DNA of 46,575 nucleotides from Clostridium sp. CAG:343 (GTDB lineage Bacteria; Bacillota; Clostridia; TANB77; CAG-508). Each line of letters starts with the position of its first letter. Positions within the stretch are counted from its first letter, which is position 1. The notes under the pieces were generated by a model. The model ran no database searches. It saw only the letters and a program-made list of their open reading frames with translations, and was not told the origin of the DNA. Shown here one piece after another: positions 35,822-44,300 of this stretch. The translations under genes were made by a program, and so were the position numbers. The stretch covers positions 65,959-112,533 of the forward strand of contig FR888055.1 in NCBI GenBank assembly GCA_000431335.1, given 5' to 3'.

Positions 35822-37135
35822 ATGGAAAAGGCTAAAAGGATGATAATACTTTCAATAATTATACTTTTTATAGTGATTATGATGTTAGTTGTAATAATTA
35901 TTAATCTGAATAAGGAAAATAAAAATGAAGATAAAAAAGAAATAATTAATACTAATAGTTATATAACAAGTTCATTAGTTAAAGACGAAAATGAATTTTT
36001 TACAATAAAAAGGATAGTGAACAAATATTACGGTTATGTAAACTACCTTGACTATAATTTTGCACAAGTACAGTTAAAAGATGATGATAAAAATAATTTA
36101 AAAGAGCAATATTTTGAAAAAGGAAAAGAATTTTTAAAGGATATTTTAATAGATGAATATACACAAACAGAAGATTTATTAAAATATGCTAATAAAAAAA
36201 TTAATATAACTAAAATGGAAAAGTGTAATTATAATAACTTAGATATATACATAGTAAATATAGAATATGATAAAGAAAGCACAGATATAGTAGTGTTTTC
36301 AGATTATTCAAATTCTACATATTCTATAATGCCGAAAGAGTACTTTAATGATATAGAAAATATACAATCTATTATAAAGAATTTAGATATAAAATATATA
36401 GATAAGAATAAAAATAATGAAATAAAAAAAGTAGAATTGACAGATCAACAAATTTGTTTACAATATTATTCAGATTATATTGATTTAATAAAAAATAATC
36501 AAGAAAAAGCATATGAAAAGTTAGATGAAAGTTATAGAGAAAAACGATTTGGTAGTTTAGATAATTTTAAAAAATATATAAGAGAAAATTTAAATGATAT
36601 AAGTATAGATATGTTATCTAAATATCAAGTAAAAGATCAAAATGAATATAATGAGTATATGTGTGTAGACAAAAATGGTAGATATTATATATTCAATGTT
36701 ACATCTGCAATGAATTATACTTTATTTTTAGATACATATACAGTAGATTTACCAGAGTTCATAGAAGAATATAATAGTGCAAGTAATCAAAAAAAGATGG
36801 CTCTAAATATTAATAAGATTATATCAGCAATAAATCAAAAAGATTATGAATATGTATATAGTAAACTAGATGAGACATTTAAACAAAATTATTATAATAA
36901 CCAGGAAAGTTTAGAAGCATTTATAAAAGAAAATTTATTTAATAAAAACAAAGCAAGTTTTCAAGAATATTCATCAGAACAAAATTTGGGAATATATAAA
37001 GTACGTATAGAGAAAGAGTATCAAGATGGGGAACAAGCCCCAGAAGGAAAGAATGCGGAGTTTCAAAATCTAAACATAATAATGAAGTTAGGTCAAGGAA
37101 CAGACTTTGTTATGTCATTTAGTATAGGTGAATAA
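35822..37135 (+). CDS. VirB8/TcpC-like protein with tandem NTF2-type repeats
   Basis: 437 aa from ATG 35822 (GAAGGAGAATAAT in front). One N-terminal membrane helix (about 7-28), then an extracellular part. Two internal repeats have the same pattern as the gene at 30675: CLQYYSDYIDLIKNNQEKAYEKL and ALNINKIISAINQKDYEYVYSKL, each followed by FKKYIRENL or LEAFIKENL. The pattern fits stacked NTF2-like domains as in TcpC. Last gene of the operon; a terminator follows within 10 bp. Confidence 0.65.
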   Translation: MEKAKRMIILSIIILFIVIMMLVVIIINLNKENKNEDKKEIINTNSYITSSLVKDENEFFTIKRIVNKYYGYVNYLDYNFAQVQLKDDDKNNLKEQYFEKGKEFLKDILIDEYTQTEDLLKYANKKINITKMEKCNYNNLDIYIVNIEYDKESTDIVVFSDYSNSTYSIMPKEYFNDIENIQSIIKNLDIKYIDKNKNNEIKKVELTDQQICLQYYSDYIDLIKNNQEKAYEKLDESYREKRFGSLDNFKKYIRENLNDISIDMLSKYQVKDQNEYNEYMCVDKNGRYYIFNVTSAMNYTLFLDTYTVDLPEFIEEYNSASNQKKMALNINKIISAINQKDYEYVYSKLDETFKQNYYNNQESLEAFIKENLFNKNKASFQEYSSEQNLGIYKVRIEKEYQDGEQAPEGKNAEFQNLNIIMKLGQGTDFVMSFSIGE

Positions 37136-37141
37136 AAAAAG

Positions 37142-37165
37142 GGTTGCATAAATGCAACCTTTTTT
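37142..37165 (+). terminator. Terminator of the T4SS operon
   Basis: GGTTGCA-TAAA-TGCAACC followed by six T. Confidence 0.92.
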
Positions 37166-37172
37166 ATATAAT
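37144..37172 (+). promoter_or_regulatory. Possible promoter of the ABC exporter, overlapping the terminator
   Basis: TTGCAT (37144-37149), 17-base spacer, TATAAT (37167-37172). The -35 lies inside the terminator stem. The -10 is perfect; the -35 matches three of six. Confidence 0.45.
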
Positions 37173-37209
37173 GCTATATATTAATAGAATCAATGGTGGT
37201 GGAGATGTT

Positions 37210-37944
37210 ATGATAGAAATTAAAAATGTATCAAAGGCATATAAAAAAGGCATTAAAGTTGTAAATAATTTAAGTTTAACCATTAAAGATGGAGAGATAT
37301 TTGGTTTTTTAGGTCCAAATGGAGCAGGAAAAACAACTACAATAAAAATGATAACGGGAATTTTAGAAATTGATAGTGGGAAAATTTTAATAGATGGAAA
37401 AGATATTTCTAAAGATGCTATAAATGCAAAAAAAAGATTTGGTTTTGTTCCAGACAATCCAGATATGTTTTTAAAGTTAAAAGGGATTGAATATTTAAAT
37501 TTTATTGGAGATATATATGATATCTCGATTGATGAAAGAAAAGAAAGAATAAATAAATTGGCAAAAGAATTTGAAATGCAAGAAGTATTAAACAATAAAA
37601 TAGAAAGTTATTCACATGGAATGAGACAGAAAATTGTTATTATGAGTGCTTTATTACATCAACCACAAAATTTGATTTTAGATGAGCCGTTAACAGGATT
37701 AGATCCAAAATCATCTTTCGATTTAAAAAAAATCATGAGAGAATATACTAAAGAAAAAAAGGCTGTATTTTTCTCTACACATGTACTAGAGGTGGCTGAA
37801 AGATTATGTGATAGAGTAGGAATTATTGACAATGGAAATTTGGTATTTGTAGGTACATATAATGACTTGAAAAATCAGTTTAAAGAGGATTTAAGTTTAG
37901 AAGAATTATTTATGGAGATAACAGAAAAAAATGATAAAAAGTAA
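37210..37944 (+). CDS. ABC transporter ATP-binding protein
   Basis: 244 aa. Walker A GPNGAGKTTTIKM, signature SHGMRQKIVIM (a variant of LSGGQ), Walker B NLILDEPLTGLDP, and the switch His in FFSTHVLEVAERL. This is the exporter (ABC-2/DrrA-like) class. ATG 37210 is chosen because GGTGGTGGAG lies just upstream and MIEIKNVSKAYKKG is a typical start. It overlaps the permease gene by 14 bp. The substrate cannot be read from sequence. Confidence 0.93.
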   Translation: MIEIKNVSKAYKKGIKVVNNLSLTIKDGEIFGFLGPNGAGKTTTIKMITGILEIDSGKILIDGKDISKDAINAKKRFGFVPDNPDMFLKLKGIEYLNFIGDIYDISIDERKERINKLAKEFEMQEVLNNKIESYSHGMRQKIVIMSALLHQPQNLILDEPLTGLDPKSSFDLKKIMREYTKEKKAVFFSTHVLEVAERLCDRVGIIDNGNLVFVGTYNDLKNQFKEDLSLEELFMEITEKNDKK

Positions 37945-39625
37945 GTTAATAATAATTAAAGATTTAACTATAATATTTTTAAAAGACTCATATCAAGATT
38001 TAAATATTTTTGATAAAAAAAATAAAAATATAAATATGAAGTCAATTTATGTTTGGATGAGTATAATTATATTTTTTGTATTATTGTATTTGAGTCAAAA
38101 AGCAATTAAAGCTTTAATGTCATATAATCAAGAAAACTTATTTTTAAATGTTTATATGATATTTTTGACAATTATTTTTGCAATTCAAACGGTTTTGGTT
38201 TGTGTTAATATATTTTATTTTTCAAAAGATTTAGAGATGATATTGCATTTTCCAATTAAACCAGTTGAACTTTTAGTTGCAAAGCTTATTACTTTAGAAT
38301 CTAAACTTTATATTACTGAAATTATTTTTGCTATAGTACCATTAACAATGTATGGAATATTAACAAGTCAAACAATTTTATATTATTTATTTGAAATTAT
38401 AATTTTAATTATATTTCCAATAGCTATTTCATTAATAATTAGTATTGTTATGATGTGTGCAATGAAAGTTTTGAAATATATAAAAAATAAGGATTTGGTG
38501 CAGTTTATTTTAACATTTATATTACTTTCTGCTGTAGTATTTGTTGAGTATACAGCATTTGGAACTTTATTAAAAAACAAAGGTGAAGGTGAAAGTTCTA
38601 GCATACAAATAGAGGAAGGTATTAAGTTAATAAATAACAAAATAAAAGAAGCCAATTCTTGTTTTTTATTTGTTAATCCTTTGGTTGAAACTTTAGAAAG
38701 ACCTAATATGTATGGTTTTATAAACATAATAAAAATTTTATTTATCGATTTTGTATTGTTTATCCTATTTATTATTACAGGTAAAAAAACATATTTAAAA
38801 GATGTATTAAAAAACATATCTTATTTAACATCAGTAAAAAATAACAGAAAAAAAAGAATAAATAAGTATAAAAAACATAATAAAAGTTTTTCATATTTAA
38901 TTAAAGAAGTTAGGAATTTGTTTAGAAACCCAATGTTTTTTATGCAGTGTGTATATCCAATTATAACATGCTTAATGATTACTGTAATGATGTCAATGGT
39001 AATAATTCCCAAATTTAGAGAGGCACTTAATAACGAAACAATTAGAAATCAATTTAATGATTTGTCATTTGATATAACTGCAGTTTGTATTATTTTGGGA
39101 ATAATCCAGATATTTTTTATGTTGTCTCCAGCATCCTTGACAGCGGTGTCAAGAGATGGTAAAAATGCGAAGTTTATTAAATATATACCAATATCATTAT
39201 ATAGTCAATTTATATATAAAGGAATACCACAAATAATAATAAATATTATTTCAATTATAGGTGTAGTTACTACAATACATATTACAATACCTGAAATAGA
39301 AATGAAATATATTTTTGAAATAAGTATGTTAGCAATATTATTAAATATAATTAATAGTTATATAATGTTAATAGTAGATTTAATTAATCCTAAGCTTGAA
39401 TGGGATACGGAATATGCTGTTCTAAAGCAAAACAACAATAAAATATTTCAGTATGTATTTTCAATAATTAGTATTTTATTTTTAATATATATGGATAATA
39501 TATTTACTGATTTAAATTTAGAAATTGCATTAGGATATATGGCAATTATATTTATAAGTATAATTATTTTAATTAATATATTTGTAAAAATAAAAATAAA
39601 ATCATTATATAAAAAAATATATTAA
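37931..39625 (+). CDS. ABC exporter permease
   Basis: 564 aa with about 12 hydrophobic segments in two halves separated by a basic loop (NNRKKRINKYKKHNK at about residue 300). The first half has MILHFPIKPVELLVAKL, and the second RNPMFFMQCVYPIITC and KFIKYIPISLYSQFIYKG. The repeated FPI/IPIS motif after a charged turn is typical of putative ABC-2-like exporters of Firmicutes. It works with the overlapping ATPase. Substrate unknown. Confidence 0.85.
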   Translation: MIKSKLIIIKDLTIIFLKDSYQDLNIFDKKNKNINMKSIYVWMSIIIFFVLLYLSQKAIKALMSYNQENLFLNVYMIFLTIIFAIQTVLVCVNIFYFSKDLEMILHFPIKPVELLVAKLITLESKLYITEIIFAIVPLTMYGILTSQTILYYLFEIIILIIFPIAISLIISIVMMCAMKVLKYIKNKDLVQFILTFILLSAVVFVEYTAFGTLLKNKGEGESSSIQIEEGIKLINNKIKEANSCFLFVNPLVETLERPNMYGFINIIKILFIDFVLFILFIITGKKTYLKDVLKNISYLTSVKNNRKKRINKYKKHNKSFSYLIKEVRNLFRNPMFFMQCVYPIITCLMITVMMSMVIIPKFREALNNETIRNQFNDLSFDITAVCIILGIIQIFFMLSPASLTAVSRDGKNAKFIKYIPISLYSQFIYKGIPQIIINIISIIGVVTTIHITIPEIEMKYIFEISMLAILLNIINSYIMLIVDLINPKLEWDTEYAVLKQNNNKIFQYVFSIISILFLIYMDNIFTDLNLEIALGYMAIIFISIIILINIFVKIKIKSLYKKIY

Positions 39626-39628
39626 AAT

Positions 39629-39658
39629 AAAAGCAATACCAATTTTGGCATTGCTTTT
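39629..39658. terminator. Bidirectional terminator between permease and J-domain gene
   Basis: AAAAGCAATACCA and TGGCATTGCTTTT pair with one mismatch. A run on one side and T run on the other serve both convergent genes; the J-domain stop follows at 39660. Confidence 0.85.
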
Positions 39659-39659
39659 A

Positions 39660-40217
39660 TTAAATACGAAAAATAAAATTATAAATAAAATTTCTAATAA
39701 AAGGAATTTGCCATAATAAAAATAAGATCAAAAATGTAAGAATAATAGCAATTATATTTTTAATTTTATATTCTAAACTATTATTATTGGTCGAAAAATT
39801 ATCTTGATTAGAATATTCATTATATTTATTATTGTATTTTTTTTCATTAGTAGAATTATCTTTAGATGTAGAACTATTATCAGGCTCAATTATTTCATAA
39901 TTATCTCTTAAATATTGTTTATGAAATTCATTTATTATATTTTTTAATTTTTGGTTTTCTAAAAATATAGCATTATATTGTTCAATAGGAATAAGTGTAT
40001 TTGAAAGAGAAATATCATATTCTTTTCTTAATTCTTCATTAGACAATGTTTCATAAGCTTCATTAATTTTTTGCAACTTTTTTTTTGCATCTTCTTTTTG
40101 ATCATCTGGTTGTAAATCAGGATGATATTTTTTTGCTAATGTAGTATAAGCTTTTTTTATTATATCTGAAGATGCATGTTTATCTACTTCTAATATTTCA
40201 TAATAATTTTTTTCCAT
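39660..40217 (-). CDS. Membrane-anchored J-domain protein
   Basis: 185 aa from ATG 40217 (AGAGGTAAT upstream, typical start MEKNYYEILEVDKHAS); the frame is open 10 codons farther. J-domain at 1-65 with the DnaK-stimulating HPD at residues 32-34 (KKYHPDL). A polar Asn/Ser/Lys-rich linker follows, then one C-terminal membrane helix (about 155-175). No Gly/Phe or zinc region, so not a general DnaJ; more likely it recruits DnaK to the membrane. An extended -10 (TGTTATAAT, 40260-40252) lies upstream. Confidence 0.88.
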   Translation of the reverse strand: MEKNYYEILEVDKHASSDIIKKAYTTLAKKYHPDLQPDDQKEDAKKKLQKINEAYETLSNEELRKEYDISLSNTLIPIEQYNAIFLENQKLKNIINEFHKQYLRDNYEIIEPDNSSTSKDNSTNEKKYNNKYNEYSNQDNFSTNNNSLEYKIKNIIAIILTFLILFLLWQIPFIRNFIYNFIFRI

Positions 40218-40251
40218 ATATATTACCTCTAAATATAAACTAATCAAATTT

Positions 40252-40260
40252 ATTATAACA
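40252..40260 (-). promoter_or_regulatory. Extended -10 element of the J-domain gene
   Basis: Read on the minus strand TGTTATAAT, about 35 bp before the start codon; the -35 is weak (TTTATT). Confidence 0.5.
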
Positions 40261-40323
40261 TAAGTTTATAATTTAATAAAAGCTTATTAATAAAAAAATT
40301 ATAAAGACAGTTAATAGAAATAT

Positions 40324-40352
40324 TTAATATGTAAAAAACGAAAAAATATAAT
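40324..40352 (+). promoter_or_regulatory. Likely promoter of the patatin gene
   Basis: TTAATA (40324-40329), 17-base spacer, TATAAT (40347-40352). Predicted start near 40359, at the foot of the leader hairpin. Confidence 0.55.
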
Positions 40353-40360
40353 TATAGTAA

Positions 40361-40396
40361 CCACCTAAGATATTTTTCATAAAATATTTTAGGTGG
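40361..40396 (+). promoter_or_regulatory. Leader hairpin that buries the patatin ribosome site
   Basis: A 16-bp stem (40361-40376 with 40381-40396, one G-U) and TCAT loop. The 3' arm ends in AGGTGG, the only ribosome-binding sequence before ATG 40401. Because the predicted transcript begins at the stem, it looks like a translation control element rather than a terminator of an upstream gene. Confidence 0.6.
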
Positions 40397-40400
40397 TTTT

Positions 40401-41246
40401 ATGAAAAAAGGGTTATGTTTAGCAGGAGGAGGAGTAAAAGGTGCAGCACATATAGGTGCAATAAAAGCATTAGAAGAAGCAAATATAAAATTTGACTGTG
40501 TAGGAGGAACATCTTCTGGAAGTATTGTAGCATGTTTATATGCATGTGGATTTTCGGCAGATGAAATGTATAAAATTTTTAAAAAATATTGTAAAAAAAT
40601 TAAATATGTAGATATAAAAAATATATTTGAATTAATTTTTGGATTAATATTTACAGGAAAAATTATTATAAAAGGATTGAATTCAGGAAAACAAATTGAA
40701 AGATTAATAAATAAAGTATGCAATGAAAAAGGAATTTATCAAATAAGTGATATAAAAATGCCATTAGCAATACCAAGTGTTGATTTATGTAATGGAGATG
40801 TTATATGTTTTACTTCTCAAAAATTTAGAAATAATATGTCAGATAATACTATATTTACAAGTGACATAGAAATAGGAAAGGCAGTAAGAGCAAGTTGTAG
40901 TTATCCAGTAGTTTTTTCACCATGCCCATATAAGAATATAAAATTAGTTGATGGTGGAATTAGAGAAAATGTACCATGGAAGGAATTAAAGTTTTTAGGA
41001 GCAGATAAAGTTGTTAATATAGTTTTTGAAGATGAGGGAAATGAGGTATGTAATAAAAATTTGGTAGAAGTAGCAGGAAGGTCTATAGGGTTGTTGTGTA
41101 GAGAATTATCAAATTATGAATTAGATGGTTCTGATTTTACATTAAAAATAACAAGCAAAAAAGTAGGTCTATTGGATATGAAGAAGATTGATGAACTTTA
41201 TGAGTTAGGGTATAAGCAAGCAAAAGAAAAGATAAAAGATATATAA
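40401..41246 (+). CDS. Patatin-like phospholipase
   Basis: 281 aa. The oxyanion loop AGGGVKGAAHIGAI (residues 8-21), nucleophile elbow GTSSG with Ser38, and the dyad Asp in LVDGGIREN near 190 are all present. This family (RssA/YlbK type) hydrolyses acyl esters of lipids. No signal peptide or membrane helix, so cytoplasmic or peripheral. Single-gene unit, flanked by its own leader hairpin and terminator. Confidence 0.92.
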   Translation: MKKGLCLAGGGVKGAAHIGAIKALEEANIKFDCVGGTSSGSIVACLYACGFSADEMYKIFKKYCKKIKYVDIKNIFELIFGLIFTGKIIIKGLNSGKQIERLINKVCNEKGIYQISDIKMPLAIPSVDLCNGDVICFTSQKFRNNMSDNTIFTSDIEIGKAVRASCSYPVVFSPCPYKNIKLVDGGIRENVPWKELKFLGADKVVNIVFEDEGNEVCNKNLVEVAGRSIGLLCRELSNYELDGSDFTLKITSKKVGLLDMKKIDELYELGYKQAKEKIKDI

Positions 41247-41260
41247 AAAATAAGCAAAAA

Positions 41261-41302
41261 AAAAGACAGAGGTTAATATATGAAGTATATTCTCTGTCTT
41301 TT
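41261..41302. terminator. Bidirectional terminator between patatin and activase genes
   Basis: AAAAGACAGAG (41261-41271) pairs with CTCTGTCTTTT (41292-41302), with A and T runs outside the stem and a 20-base loop that can pair further (ATATA/TATAT). Confidence 0.88.
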
Positions 41303-41318
41303 TTATGTAGTATTAATA

Positions 41319-44300
41319 TTAATTATTAATTTTAATTTCTTCTTTTTTTGCATCTGTAGAATTTTCTTTTTCAATTAACTTTTTTGCATTTTCTTTGGCT
41401 TTTAAATTATCTTTTGCAACAGTCATAAGAAGTTTTATTCTGTTTGTTTGGTTGGCTTCACTTGCACCAGGATCATAGTCAACAGGAGAAATATTTGCTT
41501 CAGGATATAAGCTTCTTATTGTTTTGATAACTCCTTTTCCAACTACATGGTTTGGTAGACAAGCAAATGGTTGAACACAAATTATATTTGGAATATCATT
41601 TTCAATATATTCAATCATTTCAGCTGTTAAGAACCATCCTTCACCAGTTTGGTTACCAATTGATAAAACATTTTTAACTTTGTCTTCTAAGTGCCAAATG
41701 TCACATGGTTGTAAGTAACCTTTTTTAGAATTTGCTAAAGCTATTTTTACGTCTTTTTCAAGAAGGTCAATTAATTTAATTGCAGTTTTCATTATTTTTG
41801 AAGATGTTTTATTTGTGTTTAATAAGCTATTAAATGTTATTTTATGTGTGCACATGAATTTAGCAAATCCCATGAAGTCAGGTAAAATAACCTCTGCGCC
41901 TTCTTTTTCTAAGATGTCTGCAACATAATTGTTTCCAAAAGGATGATATTTAATAAGTACTTCTCCTACAATTCCTACTTTTGGCTTTTTAACGGATGTA
42001 TCTAATTCTATTTTTTCAAAATCGTTTACAATGTCATATATACTTTGTTTAAATTCTTTACTATTTGATTTTTCTAATAGTTTTTTACATTTTTCTAACC
42101 ATGTATCGAATAATTTTTGTGTCTCACCTTTGTTTACTTCATATGCTCTATTTTTAGTTAACATTTTTTGTAGTAAATCGCCATATACAACCATTTTTAA
42201 TAGTCTTTCTACTAGAGGTATAGTTAGTTTAAATCCAGGCATTTTTTCCATTCCTACTATGTTAAAAGATATTACTGGAACATTTTCAAATCCAGCATCT
42301 TTAAGTGCTTTACGAATGAATCCAATGTAATTAGTTGCTCTACAACCTCCACCAGTTTGAGACATAATTAAGGCAGTTTTGTTTAAATCATATTTACCTG
42401 ATTGTAATGCTTCTATCATTTGTCCTGTAACTAAAATAGATGGGTAACATGCATCATTATTAACATATTTCAAACCAGTTTCTACTGTTTTTTGTGTACA
42501 TTTTCTTAGTAATTCAACATGATATCCAGAGGCACGAACAGCAGCTTCTAGTAATTCAAAATGGATAGGTGCCATTTGAGGTATTAGTATAGTGTAATCT
42601 TTTCTCATTTCTTTAGTAAAGATTTTCTTTTTAACACCATAATCGCCATCTGATTTTACTTGTTTCTTTTCTTGTTCTCTTTTTTTCATGCTGGCAAGAA
42701 GTGAACGAATACGTATACGAACAGCCCCTAAATTGTTTACTTCGTCTATTTTTATTAATGTATACATTTTGTCAAAACTTGATAATATTTCTTCTACTTG
42801 GTCAGTTGTTACAGCGTCAACACCACAACCAAATGAATTTAATTGTACTAATTCTAAGCAATCATGTTTTCCAACAAAGTCTGCAGCTGCATAAAGCCTA
42901 GCATGATATACCCATTGGTCTACAACTCGTAAAGGTCTTTTTGCTTCTGTTTTGTCAGAAACACTATCTTCTGTTAAAACACATAAACCTAAAGATGTTA
43001 TTAATGTATCAATACCATGATTAATTTCTGGGTCTATATGGTAAGGGCGACCAGCTAAAACTATTCCTTTTAAGTTGTTTTCTTCTATATATCTTACTGT
43101 TTCAGCGCCTTTATCTCTAATGTCTTTTTTACATTTTTGATATTCTGCTTCTGCTTTATCTACGGCCTCATTTAATTCTGCTTTTGTAAATTTATATTCT
43201 TTAAATTCGTCTAATTCTAAAATCTTTTTAACTAAATTCTTTTTTTCAAAAGGTAAGAAAGAATTTATGAATTTTATTTCCGGATTTTTTAGTTCTTCTA
43301 CATTATTTTTTAATACTTCTGAATATGAAATTACAATAGGACAATTATAGTGATTGTCTGCTTTTTCATATTCTTTTCTAGAATATGGTATACAAGGATA
43401 AAATATTGTTTTAATTCCTTGTTCTATTAAGCTTTCAATATGACCATGTGAAAGTTTTGCTGGATAACATACTGATTCAGATGGCATAGATTCCATTCCT
43501 TTTTCATAAGTTTTACGAGTTGTTTTTTCAGATAAAATTACTCTAAAACCTAAACTTGTTAAAAATGTAAACCAGAATGGGTAATCTTCGTACATATTTA
43601 AAACCCTAGGGATTCCAATTGTTCCTCTTGGTGCAAATTGTTCTTCAAGAGGTTGATAGTTAAATAGTCTTTCAAATTTATATTGTACTAAGTTTGGTAA
43701 TTTTTTAGCTTTTGTAACAACACCAGCGCCTTTTTCACAACGGTTACCAGATACATGGATTTGACCGTTACTGAATTTATTTATAGTTAATTTACAATGA
43801 TTTTCGCAATTGTTACAACGAGCATGAGTTACTTTAATTTCTAATTTATCTAATTCATCAGTTTTTAATATTGTTGATGTATGTTCCATATCTAGATTTG
43901 CTTCATATTGTTCTTTAGAAAGTAATGCCATTCCATAAGCACCCATTAATCCAGATATATCAGGTCTTACTACATTTTTTCCAACAATTAATTCAAAAGC
44001 TCTCAAAACTGCATCATTATAAAATGTTCCACCTTGTACAACTATATGATTACCAAGGGTTTCTACATCTCTTACTTTCATTACTTTTTGAATTGCATTC
44101 TTTATAACAGAATATGAAAGACCACTTGAAATATCACCAACAGAGTATCCTTCTTTTTGGGCTTGTTTAATTTTAGAATTCATAAATACTGTACATCTTG
44201 AACCTAAATCAACAGGAGTTTTTGATTTTATTGCTTCTTTTACGAAATCAGAAATTTCTATATGTAAACTTTTGGCAAATGTTTCAATAAAAGAACCACA

